Source: Sva-07 sp963728355 (GTDB lineage: Bacteria > Actinomycetota > Acidimicrobiia > Acidimicrobiales > Ilumatobacteraceae). Taken from it: a stretch of 64,000 bases of DNA. How positions within the stretch are numbered: the first letter of the stretch is position 1; each line of letters begins with the position of its first letter. This document shows, one piece after another, positions 34,262 through 42,602 of this stretch. The position numbers and the translations under genes were made by a program. The stretch is from contig CAVSJQ010000022.1 of assembly GCA_963728355.1 (NCBI GenBank), forward strand, positions 558,001 to 622,000. The letters are read 5' to 3'. The notes beneath the pieces are model-generated. The model did not search any database and was not told the origin of the DNA. It saw only the letters and a list, made by a program, of their open reading frames with translations.

Positions 34262-35056
34262 TCAGTAGCGAGCGAACGCCGTGCTGGCGAGTTCCACGGC
34301 GCCGCCCCCGCCGTCCGCGATCAGCGCGGTGCCCGTGACGAACGACGACTGGTCGGATGCGAGGAAGAGGCAGCATGCGGCGATCTCCTCGGGTGACGCC
34401 GGACGGCGCAACGGAACCGAGGCCGACGCCAGGCGGTAGGCGTCGTCCCGGCTGATCCCGCGAGCCGCAGCCATGGCGTCCATGTCGTCGTCCGCCATCG
34501 GTGTCACGACCCAGCCGGGGCACACCGCATTCGCCCTGATGCCACGCGGACCGAAGTCGACAGCGATCGATCGAGCGAGGCTGATCAGCCCCGCTTTCGA
34601 TGCGTCGTAGGCGACGGCACGAGGCGCATTGGCGAGCCCGTTGACGCTCGAGACGAGCACGACCGACCCACGTCCGCGATCGAGCATGACGGGGATCGCC
34701 GAACGAAGCAGCATCAGCGGGCCGGTCAGGTTGACGTCGATCGTGCGGTGCCAGTCGGCGTCGGTCACCTCGACCACCGAGCCCGGTCGGTCGATGCCCG
34801 CATTGGCCACGACCACGTCGATTCCCCCGAAGGCGGCGACGGTCGACTCGACCGCCTCGACGGCGTGGGCGGGATCAGCCGCGTCGCCGGGAACCGCCAG
34901 GCCACCGATCTCGGTGGCGATGTCCTCCAGCGGTTCGCGGCGACGACCAGTGACGACCACCTGTGCGCCCTGCGCAGCGAATCGACGAGCGATCGCTGCA
35001 CCGATGCCGGAGCCGCCACCGGTGACCACCGCCACCTTCCCGCTCAGCTGCTCCAT
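34262..35056 (-). CDS. Short-chain dehydrogenase/reductase
   Basis: A 264-residue classical SDR: TGGGSGIGAAI (12-22), VVTGRRREPLE (Arg pair suggests NADPH preference), NAG, catalytic Ser in VSSVNG, and YDASKAG (Tyr/Lys). ATG 35056 gives MEQLSGKVAVVTGG, the usual start. It is 55 bases upstream of the broken methyltransferase in the same direction, so the two may have been one unit. Substrate not known. Confidence 0.9.
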   Translation of the reverse strand: MEQLSGKVAVVTGGGSGIGAAIARRFAAQGAQVVVTGRRREPLEDIATEIGGLAVPGDAADPAHAVEAVESTVAAFGGIDVVVANAGIDRPGSVVEVTDADWHRTIDVNLTGPLMLLRSAIPVMLDRGRGSVVLVSSVNGLANAPRAVAYDASKAGLISLARSIAVDFGPRGIRANAVCPGWVVTPMADDDMDAMAAARGISRDDAYRLASASVPLRRPASPEEIAACCLFLASDQSSFVTGTALIADGGGGAVELASTAFARY

Positions 35057-35117
35057 CGCCGCCCACGATAGGCGGCGCGGCGTAGCTCAACGGACAACCT
35101 GTTGCGCCCGGCTCCCC

Positions 35118-35492
35118 TCAGGAGGATTCTGCACCGTCGATCCATGCCCAGGCGACTTCCCGGTCGTCGAAGCGCTTGACCTCGACGCCCAGCAGCGTGC
35201 CCAGGGGTGTCCCGACGAAGTCGGAGACCTTGCTGAGCAAGCCGTCGTCGGTGACGACCGCCATCTTGTCGATGGAGTCCTTGAAGTCCTTCGTGAACAT
35301 CAGGTCGTCCTGGATCGCAGCGGGTTCGAGCCCCGAGACGTCGTCCAGTTCGACGATCAGGTCGAAGTGGCGCTGGTTGTCTGCGCGGAGCTCGAGTTCG
35401 GGACGCAGCTTGTCGTAGTCGTCGCTGGTCAGTTCACCTGAGATGACGACGGCGAGAGTGTCGGGGCGTGATTGGGACAGGATTTCGATCAT
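35118..35492 (-). CDS. SpoIIAA-like STAS-fold protein
   Basis: A 124-residue protein resembling the SpoIIAA-like family, which has a STAS-type fold but is not a confirmed anti-sigma antagonist. Features are MIEILSQS followed by DTLAVVISGELTSDDYDKL, FDLIVELDDVSGLEP and KMAVVTDDG, the alternating beta-strand/helix pattern of the fold. No conserved phospho-acceptor serine is obvious. A single gene between an SDR and another small protein. No pathway can be given. Confidence 0.7.
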   Translation of the reverse strand: MIEILSQSRPDTLAVVISGELTSDDYDKLRPELELRADNQRHFDLIVELDDVSGLEPAAIQDDLMFTKDFKDSIDKMAVVTDDGLLSKVSDFVGTPLGTLLGVEVKRFDDREVAWAWIDGAESS

Positions 35493-35616
35493 TTCGGATC
35501 ACCTCTGACACCGGGCTACCCCCGAGTTCCGTCGGTCAGTCACCACGACGGGAGGTGAGACCGGAGGTGTGCAACGTCCGACCGCGGCATCTCGCCGTCG
35601 GTGGTCAACCCCGGAC

Positions 35617-35931
35617 CTATCCGTTGATGCGCTCCATGGCTGCGGTGATCGCCGGCATCGCCGTGTCGAGGTCGAAGATGATCCGGGTGTCGAGTTCGAG
35701 GAACTCGCCGAGTGCCAGCGCCGCCTCGAGCCCCATTGTCTGGGCATCGGTGCCGTCCTTCACCCGGCTGACCGTGAATCCACCCGAGCCGTCGCTGTAC
35801 ATGTACCAGCAGAGACGCTCGCTGTCGGCGTTCGCCGCTTCGTCGGCCTCGATCTTCCCCCAGATGTTCATCATCCGCTGGGAGGCCTCCGGCGTCAGTG
35901 GCCGATTCTTCCATGTGGTGCACACCAACAT
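35617..35931 (-). CDS. Small conserved protein, possibly of the DUF3303 type
   Basis: A 104-residue protein starting MLVCTTWKNRPLTPEASQRMM, with a compact alpha/beta pattern (LCWYMYSDGSGGFTVSRV; LDTRIIFDLDTAMPAI). The LVCTTWKN start resembles small domains of the DUF3303 group, but the match is not certain. No catalytic residue is visible. It begins at ATG 35931 near a GGAGAGAGACATG sequence, giving a good ribosome binding site. Confidence 0.6.
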   Translation of the reverse strand: MLVCTTWKNRPLTPEASQRMMNIWGKIEADEAANADSERLCWYMYSDGSGGFTVSRVKDGTDAQTMGLEAALALGEFLELDTRIIFDLDTAMPAITAAMERING

Positions 35932-36121
35932 GTCTCTCTCCTTCTGTGTCGTCCCCCGACACGAGTGTGAACATCGGCCCCCCGACTGTCAAGGTGCTGT
36001 CGCACCCGAGGTCAGAACGCTTCCCGTGCCCTCACGCCCGAGGCCCAACGTCCGCTCTGGGGTTCGGACTCGTGGCTGGTGGGCCGGACGTGGACCGAGG
36101 GCGGCAACGTAGAGTCGGCCC

Positions 36122-36997
36122 ATGGCTTCGACCGACGATCACCTGCTCGCCGACCTGCGGCAGCAGGCGGAGTCGATGGACGGCCCGTCGGCACTGCCTC
36201 GCCACGAGGACGGCGAACCGGTCTTCGACCAACCGTGGCAGGGGCGCGCCGTCGCCCTTGCGATCGAGACCGTGGCGGCGCTCGGCGTGTCGTGGGAGGA
36301 CTTCCGCAGCCGTCTCATCGCAGCGATCGGCGCCGACCCGCACCGCGACTACTACGAGTCGTGGCTCGTTGCGCTCGACGATCTCGTCGCCGATCACCAC
36401 CTCGCTTCGCGCGAGGAGATCGACCGGCATCGGATGGTCGCAGCGGCCTACCGCACGACCGAGGACCGCATCGACGACCTCGAGGTCTTTCCCGTGCCCG
36501 CAGACGAGGACACGTTGCACGAACTGCTCACCGTCGTGTTCGCAGAGCACTGGCGCTCGATCCGCTTCGGCATCCTGCTGCCGGGAGCCGTCTACGAGCT
36601 GACCGCGACGGAGCCGCCGCGTCTCACCGTGCTCGACGGTCACCTCACGATCGACCTCGGACATTCCGGCCTGCACCTCTGCATCGGAGAACATCGGGGC
36701 GCGCCCGGCAGGCCGGTCGATCAGCACGTGGCCCGCCGACGCCGTTGCGCGCACGCCGAACTCCAGCGCCAGTGGACCGAGGGCGCCCCAGGCTCGTGGA
36801 TGTTCCGGATGTTCAACGGTGACGGCGACCAGATGATGACCGTGCTCCTCCCGAACCCGTTTCTCGATGACGACGATCGCATCCTCGACGAACCGGACTG
36901 GTCGCGACTCGCCCTGTGGGACACGCTGCGCGCCCGCTTCCTCGATCTCCCTGCGGATCCGGTCGACCGCAGCGCAAGCCGCTTCACCCACGCCTGA
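36122..36997 (+). CDS. Nitrile hydratase accessory-like domain fused to a C-terminal domain of unknown function
   Basis: A 291-residue protein. Residues about 30-100 match nitrile hydratase accessory proteins (EPVFDQPWQGRAVALAIETVA, FRSRLIAAIGADPHRDYYES, WLVALDDLV), which help metal insertion or activation. Residues about 125-285 form a second domain (FAEHWRSIRFGILLPGAVYEL, LHLCIGEHRG, SWMFRMFNGDGDQMMTVLLP) for which I cannot name a family. It converges with nthA, 28 bases away, on the other strand. This position supports a role in the hydratase system; the fusion is unusual. Confidence 0.7.
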   Translation: MASTDDHLLADLRQQAESMDGPSALPRHEDGEPVFDQPWQGRAVALAIETVAALGVSWEDFRSRLIAAIGADPHRDYYESWLVALDDLVADHHLASREEIDRHRMVAAAYRTTEDRIDDLEVFPVPADEDTLHELLTVVFAEHWRSIRFGILLPGAVYELTATEPPRLTVLDGHLTIDLGHSGLHLCIGEHRGAPGRPVDQHVARRRRCAHAELQRQWTEGAPGSWMFRMFNGDGDQMMTVLLPNPFLDDDDRILDEPDWSRLALWDTLRARFLDLPADPVDRSASRFTHA

Positions 36998-37025
36998 GGG
37001 CCCGCACGGACCCGACCGATCACAC

Positions 37026-37706
37026 TCAGGGGGCGGTTACGACACCAGTGCCGATCATCGAGTTGCGGTCGATGAGGGTCACCAATTCGTCCTCCGTCAT
37101 CGCCTCGGTGCCGTCCGGGCGCACCGGCAACACGAAGTACCGCACCTCGGAGCTCGAGTCCCACACGCGGACACGCACGTCGTCGTCGAGGTCGACCCCG
37201 AACTCGTGCAGGACCGCGCGCGGCTCGGCGACCGCCCGCGCCCGGTACGCAAAGCTCTTGTACCAGATCGGAGGAAGACCCAGCAGCGGCCACGGGTAGC
37301 AGGAACACAGCGTGCACACCACGAGGTTGTGCACGTCGGCGGTGTTCTCCACCACCCGGATGTTGCCCTCGACTCCGCCCACGCCGAGTTCGGCGCACGC
37401 GGCGTTGCCGTCGTCGAGCAGCCGCTGCTTGAACTCGGGGTCGGTCCAGGCGTGCGCCACGACCCGAGCCCCGTGGTGAGGACCGAACCGGTGCTCGAGC
37501 GCGTCGGTGAATGCGTCGATGGCGTCGGTCTTCACCACGCCCTTCTCGACGAGAGCGGCCTCCAATGCCATCGCGCGCACCTCGAGCGCCGACCGAGCCC
37601 GCCGTGAGCCGGGCGTGTCGTAGTGCCGATGGCCGTGCTCGTCGCCATGCTCGTGCGCGTGCGCGGAGTCGTCGGCCTGGTGGTGATCGTGGTCGTGGTC
37701 GCTCAT
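37026..37706 (-). CDS. nthA: Cobalt-type nitrile hydratase alpha subunit
   Basis: Hydrates nitriles to amides. The 226-residue subunit contains the metal site CTLCSC at 131-136; Thr at the second place points to cobalt rather than iron (which uses Ser). The middle Cys134 and Cys136 would be oxidised to sulfinic and sulfenic acids. Residues 1-30 are unusual: ten His and nine acidic residues (SDHDHDHHQADD, AHAHEHGDEHGHRHYD), a likely metal-binding tail. ATG 37706 overlaps the nthB stop (ATGA). Beta-then-alpha order fits cobalt enzymes. Confidence 0.95.
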   Translation of the reverse strand: MSDHDHDHHQADDSAHAHEHGDEHGHRHYDTPGSRRARSALEVRAMALEAALVEKGVVKTDAIDAFTDALEHRFGPHHGARVVAHAWTDPEFKQRLLDDGNAACAELGVGGVEGNIRVVENTADVHNLVVCTLCSCYPWPLLGLPPIWYKSFAYRARAVAEPRAVLHEFGVDLDDDVRVRVWDSSSEVRYFVLPVRPDGTEAMTEDELVTLIDRNSMIGTGVVTAP

Positions 37707-38359
37707 GGAGCCTCCAGGTAGCTCTCCCACAGATCGATGAGGAGATCGAAGGAGGGTTCGCCTTCGCCGCGCTGGTCGCCCCAGAGTGCTCGGGAGTCGA
37801 ACTGGACGGTGTAGACGGCCTCGAACTGTCCGACGTGGCCACCGGGCTCGGTCGGTGGCTGATGCTCGGCGCCCGGGACACGTTCGACCACTCCGACCGC
37901 GCCGCGCACGTAGCGAGGGCAACGGTGGTGTCCGTCAGGTCGCATGCGACACACCCGGACCCGGTCACCGACTGCGAACCGTGGCGAGTTCGCCTCGGAC
38001 AACCGTGGCGTGGTCGTGAGCATCTGGACGAGACCGGGAACCGCCTCGGGCGCGTCGTTGCGTGGTGGCGTGAGGGTCGGATCGTCCGCCAGCGCAGCAC
38101 GCCAACGGTCGAGGTCGTCTCGGTCGACGATGCCGTCGCCGAGCAGGCGCTGTTCGGAACACACGAGCCACTTCTCCGCATAGCCCGACGCAAGGTACTG
38201 CGCCGGTGGGATCGCCTCGATACCCGGACGACTCATGCCGCCGGACAGCAGCGCGGTCGCCTGCAGACGTGCCTCCCACCATTCGTGTCCCGACGCCACT
38301 GCCGACACGTCGACGGGCCCGAAGCCGGCCAAGCCGCCCATGTCGTGGATGCCGTCCAT
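37703..38359 (-). CDS. nthB: Nitrile hydratase beta subunit
   Basis: Structural partner of the alpha subunit, contributing Arg residues that contact the cysteine-sulfinate. The 218-residue protein begins MDGIHDMGGLAGFGPV, the standard beta N-terminus, and ends in an SH3-like fold with RFAVGDRVRV and the C-terminal SFDLLIDLWESYLE. First gene of the pair, with a four-base overlap to nthA, so the two subunits are made in fixed ratio. A separate cobalt transporter is not present nearby. Confidence 0.95.
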   Translation of the reverse strand: MDGIHDMGGLAGFGPVDVSAVASGHEWWEARLQATALLSGGMSRPGIEAIPPAQYLASGYAEKWLVCSEQRLLGDGIVDRDDLDRWRAALADDPTLTPPRNDAPEAVPGLVQMLTTTPRLSEANSPRFAVGDRVRVCRMRPDGHHRCPRYVRGAVGVVERVPGAEHQPPTEPGGHVGQFEAVYTVQFDSRALWGDQRGEGEPSFDLLIDLWESYLEAP

Positions 38360-38406
38360 CGCCGCAAGCTAGCCGACGGACTGCTGCCATTCGAGGGTCC
38401 CGCCAG

Positions 38407-39258
38407 TCAGCGTTGGTCGTCGCCGACGGAGCCGGGCCAGCGGAACACCACGTCGGTGTCGGACCATCGCGGCTCGTGGGCGTCGAGATACTCGGCGAGT
38501 TCGGCGTCGCGATCCTCCGCGAGGCACAGCCGCCGACGCGCCGACGAGATGCGGACCGCGGGGTCGGCGGTCGCCCTGGCGAGCGGTGGACGTGGCACGT
38601 CCCACCGTTCAGCGTCGAGGCCGAGTCCGGCGAGGATCTCGGCCAGGTCGTCGGCGGTCGGCCCGGTGGGACGTTCCAGTGCCCAGAAGTGGCGCCACGC
38701 ATCGTTCCATGCCGACAGTGGGTGGCGCGGCGGGAGCACCAGCACGACGGCCAGGCGTGCGTGTGCGGTCAGCGCCAACAGGAACGCCTCGATGTCGGCG
38801 GCGTTGTAGGCCACGTGGTGGCACACGACGACGTCGACGATCGGAGTGATGTCGGCGATGTCGGGCCAGACGCCCTCCACGGTCATCGACCGTGCGCCGG
38901 CCGTTGCTGCGGCTCGCGTGAACTCGGCGAGCATCGCCGGGCTCTGATCGACGCCGATCACCCGCTCGGCGGGCGGGACGAGCGCGATCGCTGCACGTCC
39001 ACCACCACACCCGACGTCGAGCACCGACCCGCCGGCGACGGGAAGCACCTCTCGTGCAACGTCTGCGGCGCGGGCACGGCGATCGAGCGTGTCGTCAACG
39101 ACGAACATCGACGTGTCGTGCTGCCAGGGCGACACCGGCGCGCTGGCCAGGATCTCGTCGGGGATCGCCCACTGCTCGAGTTGCTCGGCCCATCGGCCGG
39201 CGGCCTCGGTGACGGTCGGCGTGCGGCCGTCCGGCTGCGGCTCACGCGGCGAGTTCAT
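38407..39258 (-). CDS. Class I SAM-dependent methyltransferase
   Basis: A 283-residue methyltransferase with motif I SVLDVGCGGGRAAIAL at about 77-92, the acidic loop VIGVDQS, and a motif IV-like VVVCHHVAYNAADIEAF. The C-terminal tail (SSARRRLCLAEDRDAELAEYLDAHEPRW) is not conserved in a family I recognise. The methyl acceptor is unknown. It lies downstream of the cyclase gene on the same strand (10-base gap), so the two may share a transcript. Confidence 0.85.
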   Translation of the reverse strand: MNSPREPQPDGRTPTVTEAAGRWAEQLEQWAIPDEILASAPVSPWQHDTSMFVVDDTLDRRARAADVAREVLPVAGGSVLDVGCGGGRAAIALVPPAERVIGVDQSPAMLAEFTRAAATAGARSMTVEGVWPDIADITPIVDVVVCHHVAYNAADIEAFLLALTAHARLAVVLVLPPRHPLSAWNDAWRHFWALERPTGPTADDLAEILAGLGLDAERWDVPRPPLARATADPAVRISSARRRLCLAEDRDAELAEYLDAHEPRWSDTDVVFRWPGSVGDDQR

Positions 39259-39268
39259 GTCGAGATCC

Positions 39269-41572
39269 TCACTTCGAGGTCATGACCCAGATCCCGTCCC
39301 AGCTCTTCGGGGCGTCGGATCGGAGCTGTTCGCAACGAGCGACGTACAGCGCCGAGAGCGCATCGCCCGGATGGGCACGCAGGCACCGCTGGAATGACCC
39401 GATCGCCGCATCCCACGCGCCGCTGCGATAGCTGCTGATGCCGTCGCGGAAGTCGTTCACCACGTCCATCAGATGCGGGAACGTCTCGTCGGTGTGGTAG
39501 TCGAGCACCTCGTGCACACCGACCGGTTCGGTCTTGCCCTTCACCACCACGCGATCGACCTCACGGGTCCGGTATACGCCCTTGAGCTCCTGATGGGTGA
39601 AGTCGCTGATCAGGATACGGGCGCTGTATTCCTTGCAGGCGCTCTCGAGTCTCGCCGCAAGGTTGACCCCATCGCCGATCATCGTGAAATCCATCCGCTT
39701 CGGCGAGCCGATGTTGCCGACGACGACGGTGTCGGTGTTGATGCCGACGCCCATACCGATCGGCGGTTTGCCGTCTGCCGCCCGGTTCACGTTCCACCCG
39801 TTGAGCGACCGGATCATCGCGATCGCGGTACGGACGGCGCGGTCTGCGTCGTCGGGCTCTGGCTGGGGCAGACCGAACGCAGCCATGATGGCATCGCCGA
39901 TGAACTTGTCGAGCATGCCGCCCTCGTGCTGGATGCAGTCGACCATCAGCGTGAAGTATTCGTTGAGCATGCTCACCGTGGCCTGCGGTCCGAGCTGCTC
40001 GGTCAGCGTGGTGAACCCACGGATGTCGGTGAACAACAGCGTGGCGACCGCACTGGTCCCACCGAGGATGTCCTCGTCGCCGCGCACGAGCCGGTCGGCC
40101 AGCGCCGGATCCATGTAGCGCGCCATGGTGGAGCGGACACGCTTCTCGTTCGAGATGTTCTCCAGCAGGAGGATGGTCCCGTCGTCATCCGCCTCGAGGC
40201 GCAGCGGCACGCCGGTCACGTTGACGGACACGGTGTCGCCACCATCGCCGACACCGAGCTGCAGGTCGACATCCATCAGCGACCCCGACTCGTCCGTGGC
40301 CATCACGTCCTCGACGAGTGCCAGGATCCGAGGGTTCCGCTCGAACAGTTCGTGGACCGAACGGCCGACGATCCATTCCTCCTGCGACCCGAGGATCGAC
40401 GCGCCGGCGGCGTTGCACGTCACGATCGAGCCCTCGTGGTCGAGGGTGATGACGCCGTTCGTCATCGACTCGAGAACGGCGTCGTTGTAGTTCTTGACCC
40501 GTTGGACGTCGTCGAACAGCTTGGCGTTCTCGAGGGCGATCGCGACCTGGGCGGTGAAGGCACGCAGTCGCTGCTCGTCCTCGGCGCTGAACGGTCCGCC
40601 CCGTTTGTTGAGGGCCTGGGTGGCACCGATGGTGAAGCCCGCCTTGTTGACCAGTGGGACGCACAGGATCGAACGGGTGAAGAAGCCGGTCTGCGTGTCG
40701 AACGAGGGGTTGAACCGCAGGTCGGCGTACGCATGCGGGATGTTGATCGTCTCACCGCTCGTGAACACCGTGCCGGCGATCCCGACGGAGTCGGGGAACC
40801 GGATCTCGACGACGCCGTCGTTGCCCTCGGCGACGCGAGCGACGAGCTCGGACGCACGGGTGTCGTGCAGGAAGAGGGTCGATCGCTCGGCGTCGAGCAT
40901 CGCCGTGGCCTCGGCCATGACGCGCAGCAGCAGCGCATCGAGGTCGATCTCGGCGGTGATGTCGGCGACGAGGTCGACGAACTCCATCTCCTTCACAGCC
41001 TGCGCTCGACTGCGCTCCTCGCGCTGGCCACTGGTCAACGCCAGCGCCGCCTGGGTGGTCATCGCCTCGAGCAGCTGGAGGTCGTTGTCGTCGAACTCCC
41101 CGTCGCGACGGTTGAGCACCTGGGCCACCCCGATCAGATCACCGCGTCCGCTGCGGATCGGCGCACAGACGATCTGCCGGGTTCCGAAGCCGGTCGTCTC
41201 GTCGACCTCCGGATTGAAGTCCGGGTGGATGTAGGCGTCGTTCACCACCATGCCCTGACCGGTCTGGAACACCTTGCCGGCGATGCCTCGGTCGTTGAGC
41301 ATCCGGATCTCGCGCGGCCCCTGATCGGTCATCGAGCGCGAGTAGAGCTCGTTGGTGTTCTCATCGTTGAGGAACAGGGTCGCCCGCTCTCCCCGTAGGG
41401 CTGCCGCAGTCATCGCTACCAGGCTGGCGAGGACCTCGTCGAGCGTGTCGAGCGCGGCGACGGTACGCGACACGTCGACCAGCGTCTCGGCGAAATGCAG
41501 TCGCTTGGCCTGATCGAGCAGCGCATCGGCGTCGGTGCTCGTGGCTCGGATCGTTGTCGGCTCCACGGTCAT
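39269..41572 (-). CDS. GAF-GAF-PAS adenylate/guanylate cyclase
   Basis: A 767-residue signalling enzyme that makes cyclic nucleotide. Order: GAF domain 1 (about 46-180), GAF 2 (about 210-350), PAS (about 362-470), and class III cyclase domain (about 505-690) with metal-binding Asp516 in LFTDIRGFTTL and Asp560 in FIGDAIMAAFGLP. A short TPR-like tail follows. The GAF domains may bind a small ligand or light-sensitive cofactor. It overlaps the upstream coiled-coil gene (ATGA at 41569-41572). No transmembrane segment. Nucleotide specificity cannot be fixed. Confidence 0.93.
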   Translation of the reverse strand: MTVEPTTIRATSTDADALLDQAKRLHFAETLVDVSRTVAALDTLDEVLASLVAMTAAALRGERATLFLNDENTNELYSRSMTDQGPREIRMLNDRGIAGKVFQTGQGMVVNDAYIHPDFNPEVDETTGFGTRQIVCAPIRSGRGDLIGVAQVLNRRDGEFDDNDLQLLEAMTTQAALALTSGQREERSRAQAVKEMEFVDLVADITAEIDLDALLLRVMAEATAMLDAERSTLFLHDTRASELVARVAEGNDGVVEIRFPDSVGIAGTVFTSGETINIPHAYADLRFNPSFDTQTGFFTRSILCVPLVNKAGFTIGATQALNKRGGPFSAEDEQRLRAFTAQVAIALENAKLFDDVQRVKNYNDAVLESMTNGVITLDHEGSIVTCNAAGASILGSQEEWIVGRSVHELFERNPRILALVEDVMATDESGSLMDVDLQLGVGDGGDTVSVNVTGVPLRLEADDDGTILLLENISNEKRVRSTMARYMDPALADRLVRGDEDILGGTSAVATLLFTDIRGFTTLTEQLGPQATVSMLNEYFTLMVDCIQHEGGMLDKFIGDAIMAAFGLPQPEPDDADRAVRTAIAMIRSLNGWNVNRAADGKPPIGMGVGINTDTVVVGNIGSPKRMDFTMIGDGVNLAARLESACKEYSARILISDFTHQELKGVYRTREVDRVVVKGKTEPVGVHEVLDYHTDETFPHLMDVVNDFRDGISSYRSGAWDAAIGSFQRCLRAHPGDALSALYVARCEQLRSDAPKSWDGIWVMTSK

Positions 41573-41991
41573 CTCGGAGTGCTCGATTCTGTGGTCTCGA
41601 GACGGAGGCGCAGCTCGGTAATGGTGTCGTGCAGCTCGCGGCGCTCGGTGTCGAACTGTTGCGACTGGCGGGCAAGTGCGCCGTCGTGCTGCTGTTGGGT
41701 TTCGTCGGCATGGCGTCGGGCGGCGATGACGGCACGGCGGAGTTGCTCGGCCTCCGCCGCACCGTCGCGCTCGACGGCCTGGACGGCAGCGAGCAGCTCC
41801 TCGCGCTGCTGCGTCATCTGATCGCGCAGGGCCGTGATCGTTGCGCGGAGGTCGACGATCACGCTCTGGTGCTCTGCGCCGGCTCGCTGTTCTGCGTTCG
41901 CCGCTTCGGCGCGGGCGGTCTCGAGGGCAGTTCGGAGCGCGCGGACGTCGCTCTTCAACGCCTCCAGTTCCAGCTCTGTTGTGTCCGCCAT
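41569..41991 (-). CDS. Coiled-coil protein coupled to the cyclase
   Basis: A 140-residue almost fully helical protein (ELELEALKSDVRALRTALETARAEAANAEQRA and the following heptads through LRLRLETTESS). GGAGGAGCG lies just before ATG 41991. The stop overlaps the cyclase start by four bases (ATGA), so the two are translated together. It probably dimerises and may bind the cyclase; there is no other motif. Function unknown. Confidence 0.65.
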   Translation of the reverse strand: MADTTELELEALKSDVRALRTALETARAEAANAEQRAGAEHQSVIVDLRATITALRDQMTQQREELLAAVQAVERDGAAEAEQLRRAVIAARRHADETQQQHDGALARQSQQFDTERRELHDTITELRLRLETTESSTPR

Positions 41992-42071
41992 CGCTCCTCC
42001 ATCCATCAGCATGCTCGACCGGCACCGCGCTGCACGAGCCCCGCACGGGGTCACGATGATGGCGGAGCCTC

Positions 42072-42590
42072 TCACCCGATCCAGTAGCGCCTCTTGCGCA
42101 CACCACCGCCGACGTCGCCGACGATGTTCTCGAGGACACCGCCACATCGCTCGATCGTGCGCGCCGACGCCAGGTTGTCCTCATCGCAGGTGACGAGGAC
42201 GCAAGTCGCGTCGTACGAACGGGCGATGACGAGGCTCTGACGGAGGATCTCGGTGGCATGCCCCCGTCGACGGTGCTCGGGAAGCACGGCATAGCCGATG
42301 TGGCCACCCGTCGCCAGGAGGTGATCGTTCAGCCGGTGGCGGATCGAGGTTCGTCCGACGACCACCCCACCCACGTCCGCCAACAGGAACGTGGCGGGCA
42401 CCCATGGCGCCGGCAGGTGCCGGGCGTGGCGCTGCTCGTCGAGCAGCTCGAGATAGTCGCTCCAGCGCATCCCGTGTCGGTGGCCGAGCGCGAACTCGAA
42501 CCGCTCGGCGGCGAGCACCCGGTGAGCGTCGAGCACCGCTGCCTCGTCCGGTGAGCGGACGGGTCGGAGCGTGAGTGCTGCGACGGTCAT
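42072..42590 (-). CDS. GNAT-family N-acetyltransferase
   Basis: A 172-residue acetyl-CoA-dependent transferase. The acyl-CoA-binding motif A is EHRRRGHATEILRQSL, with strand IGYAVLPEHRRRG before it, and motif B-like NLASARTIERCGGVLENIV after it. The acceptor substrate is unknown; related proteins acetylate amino groups of antibiotics, proteins or metabolites. It follows the alpha/beta hydrolase gene in the same direction with a 12-base gap. Confidence 0.88.
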   Translation of the reverse strand: MTVAALTLRPVRSPDEAAVLDAHRVLAAERFEFALGHRHGMRWSDYLELLDEQRHARHLPAPWVPATFLLADVGGVVVGRTSIRHRLNDHLLATGGHIGYAVLPEHRRRGHATEILRQSLVIARSYDATCVLVTCDEDNLASARTIERCGGVLENIVGDVGGGVRKRRYWIG

Positions 42591-42602
42591 CGCTGCATCA
42601 TG

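Noticed and set aside
39473..41398. Long plus-strand frame opposite the cyclase
   Set aside because: Antisense shadow; the minus strand has clear GAF, PAS and cyclase motifs.
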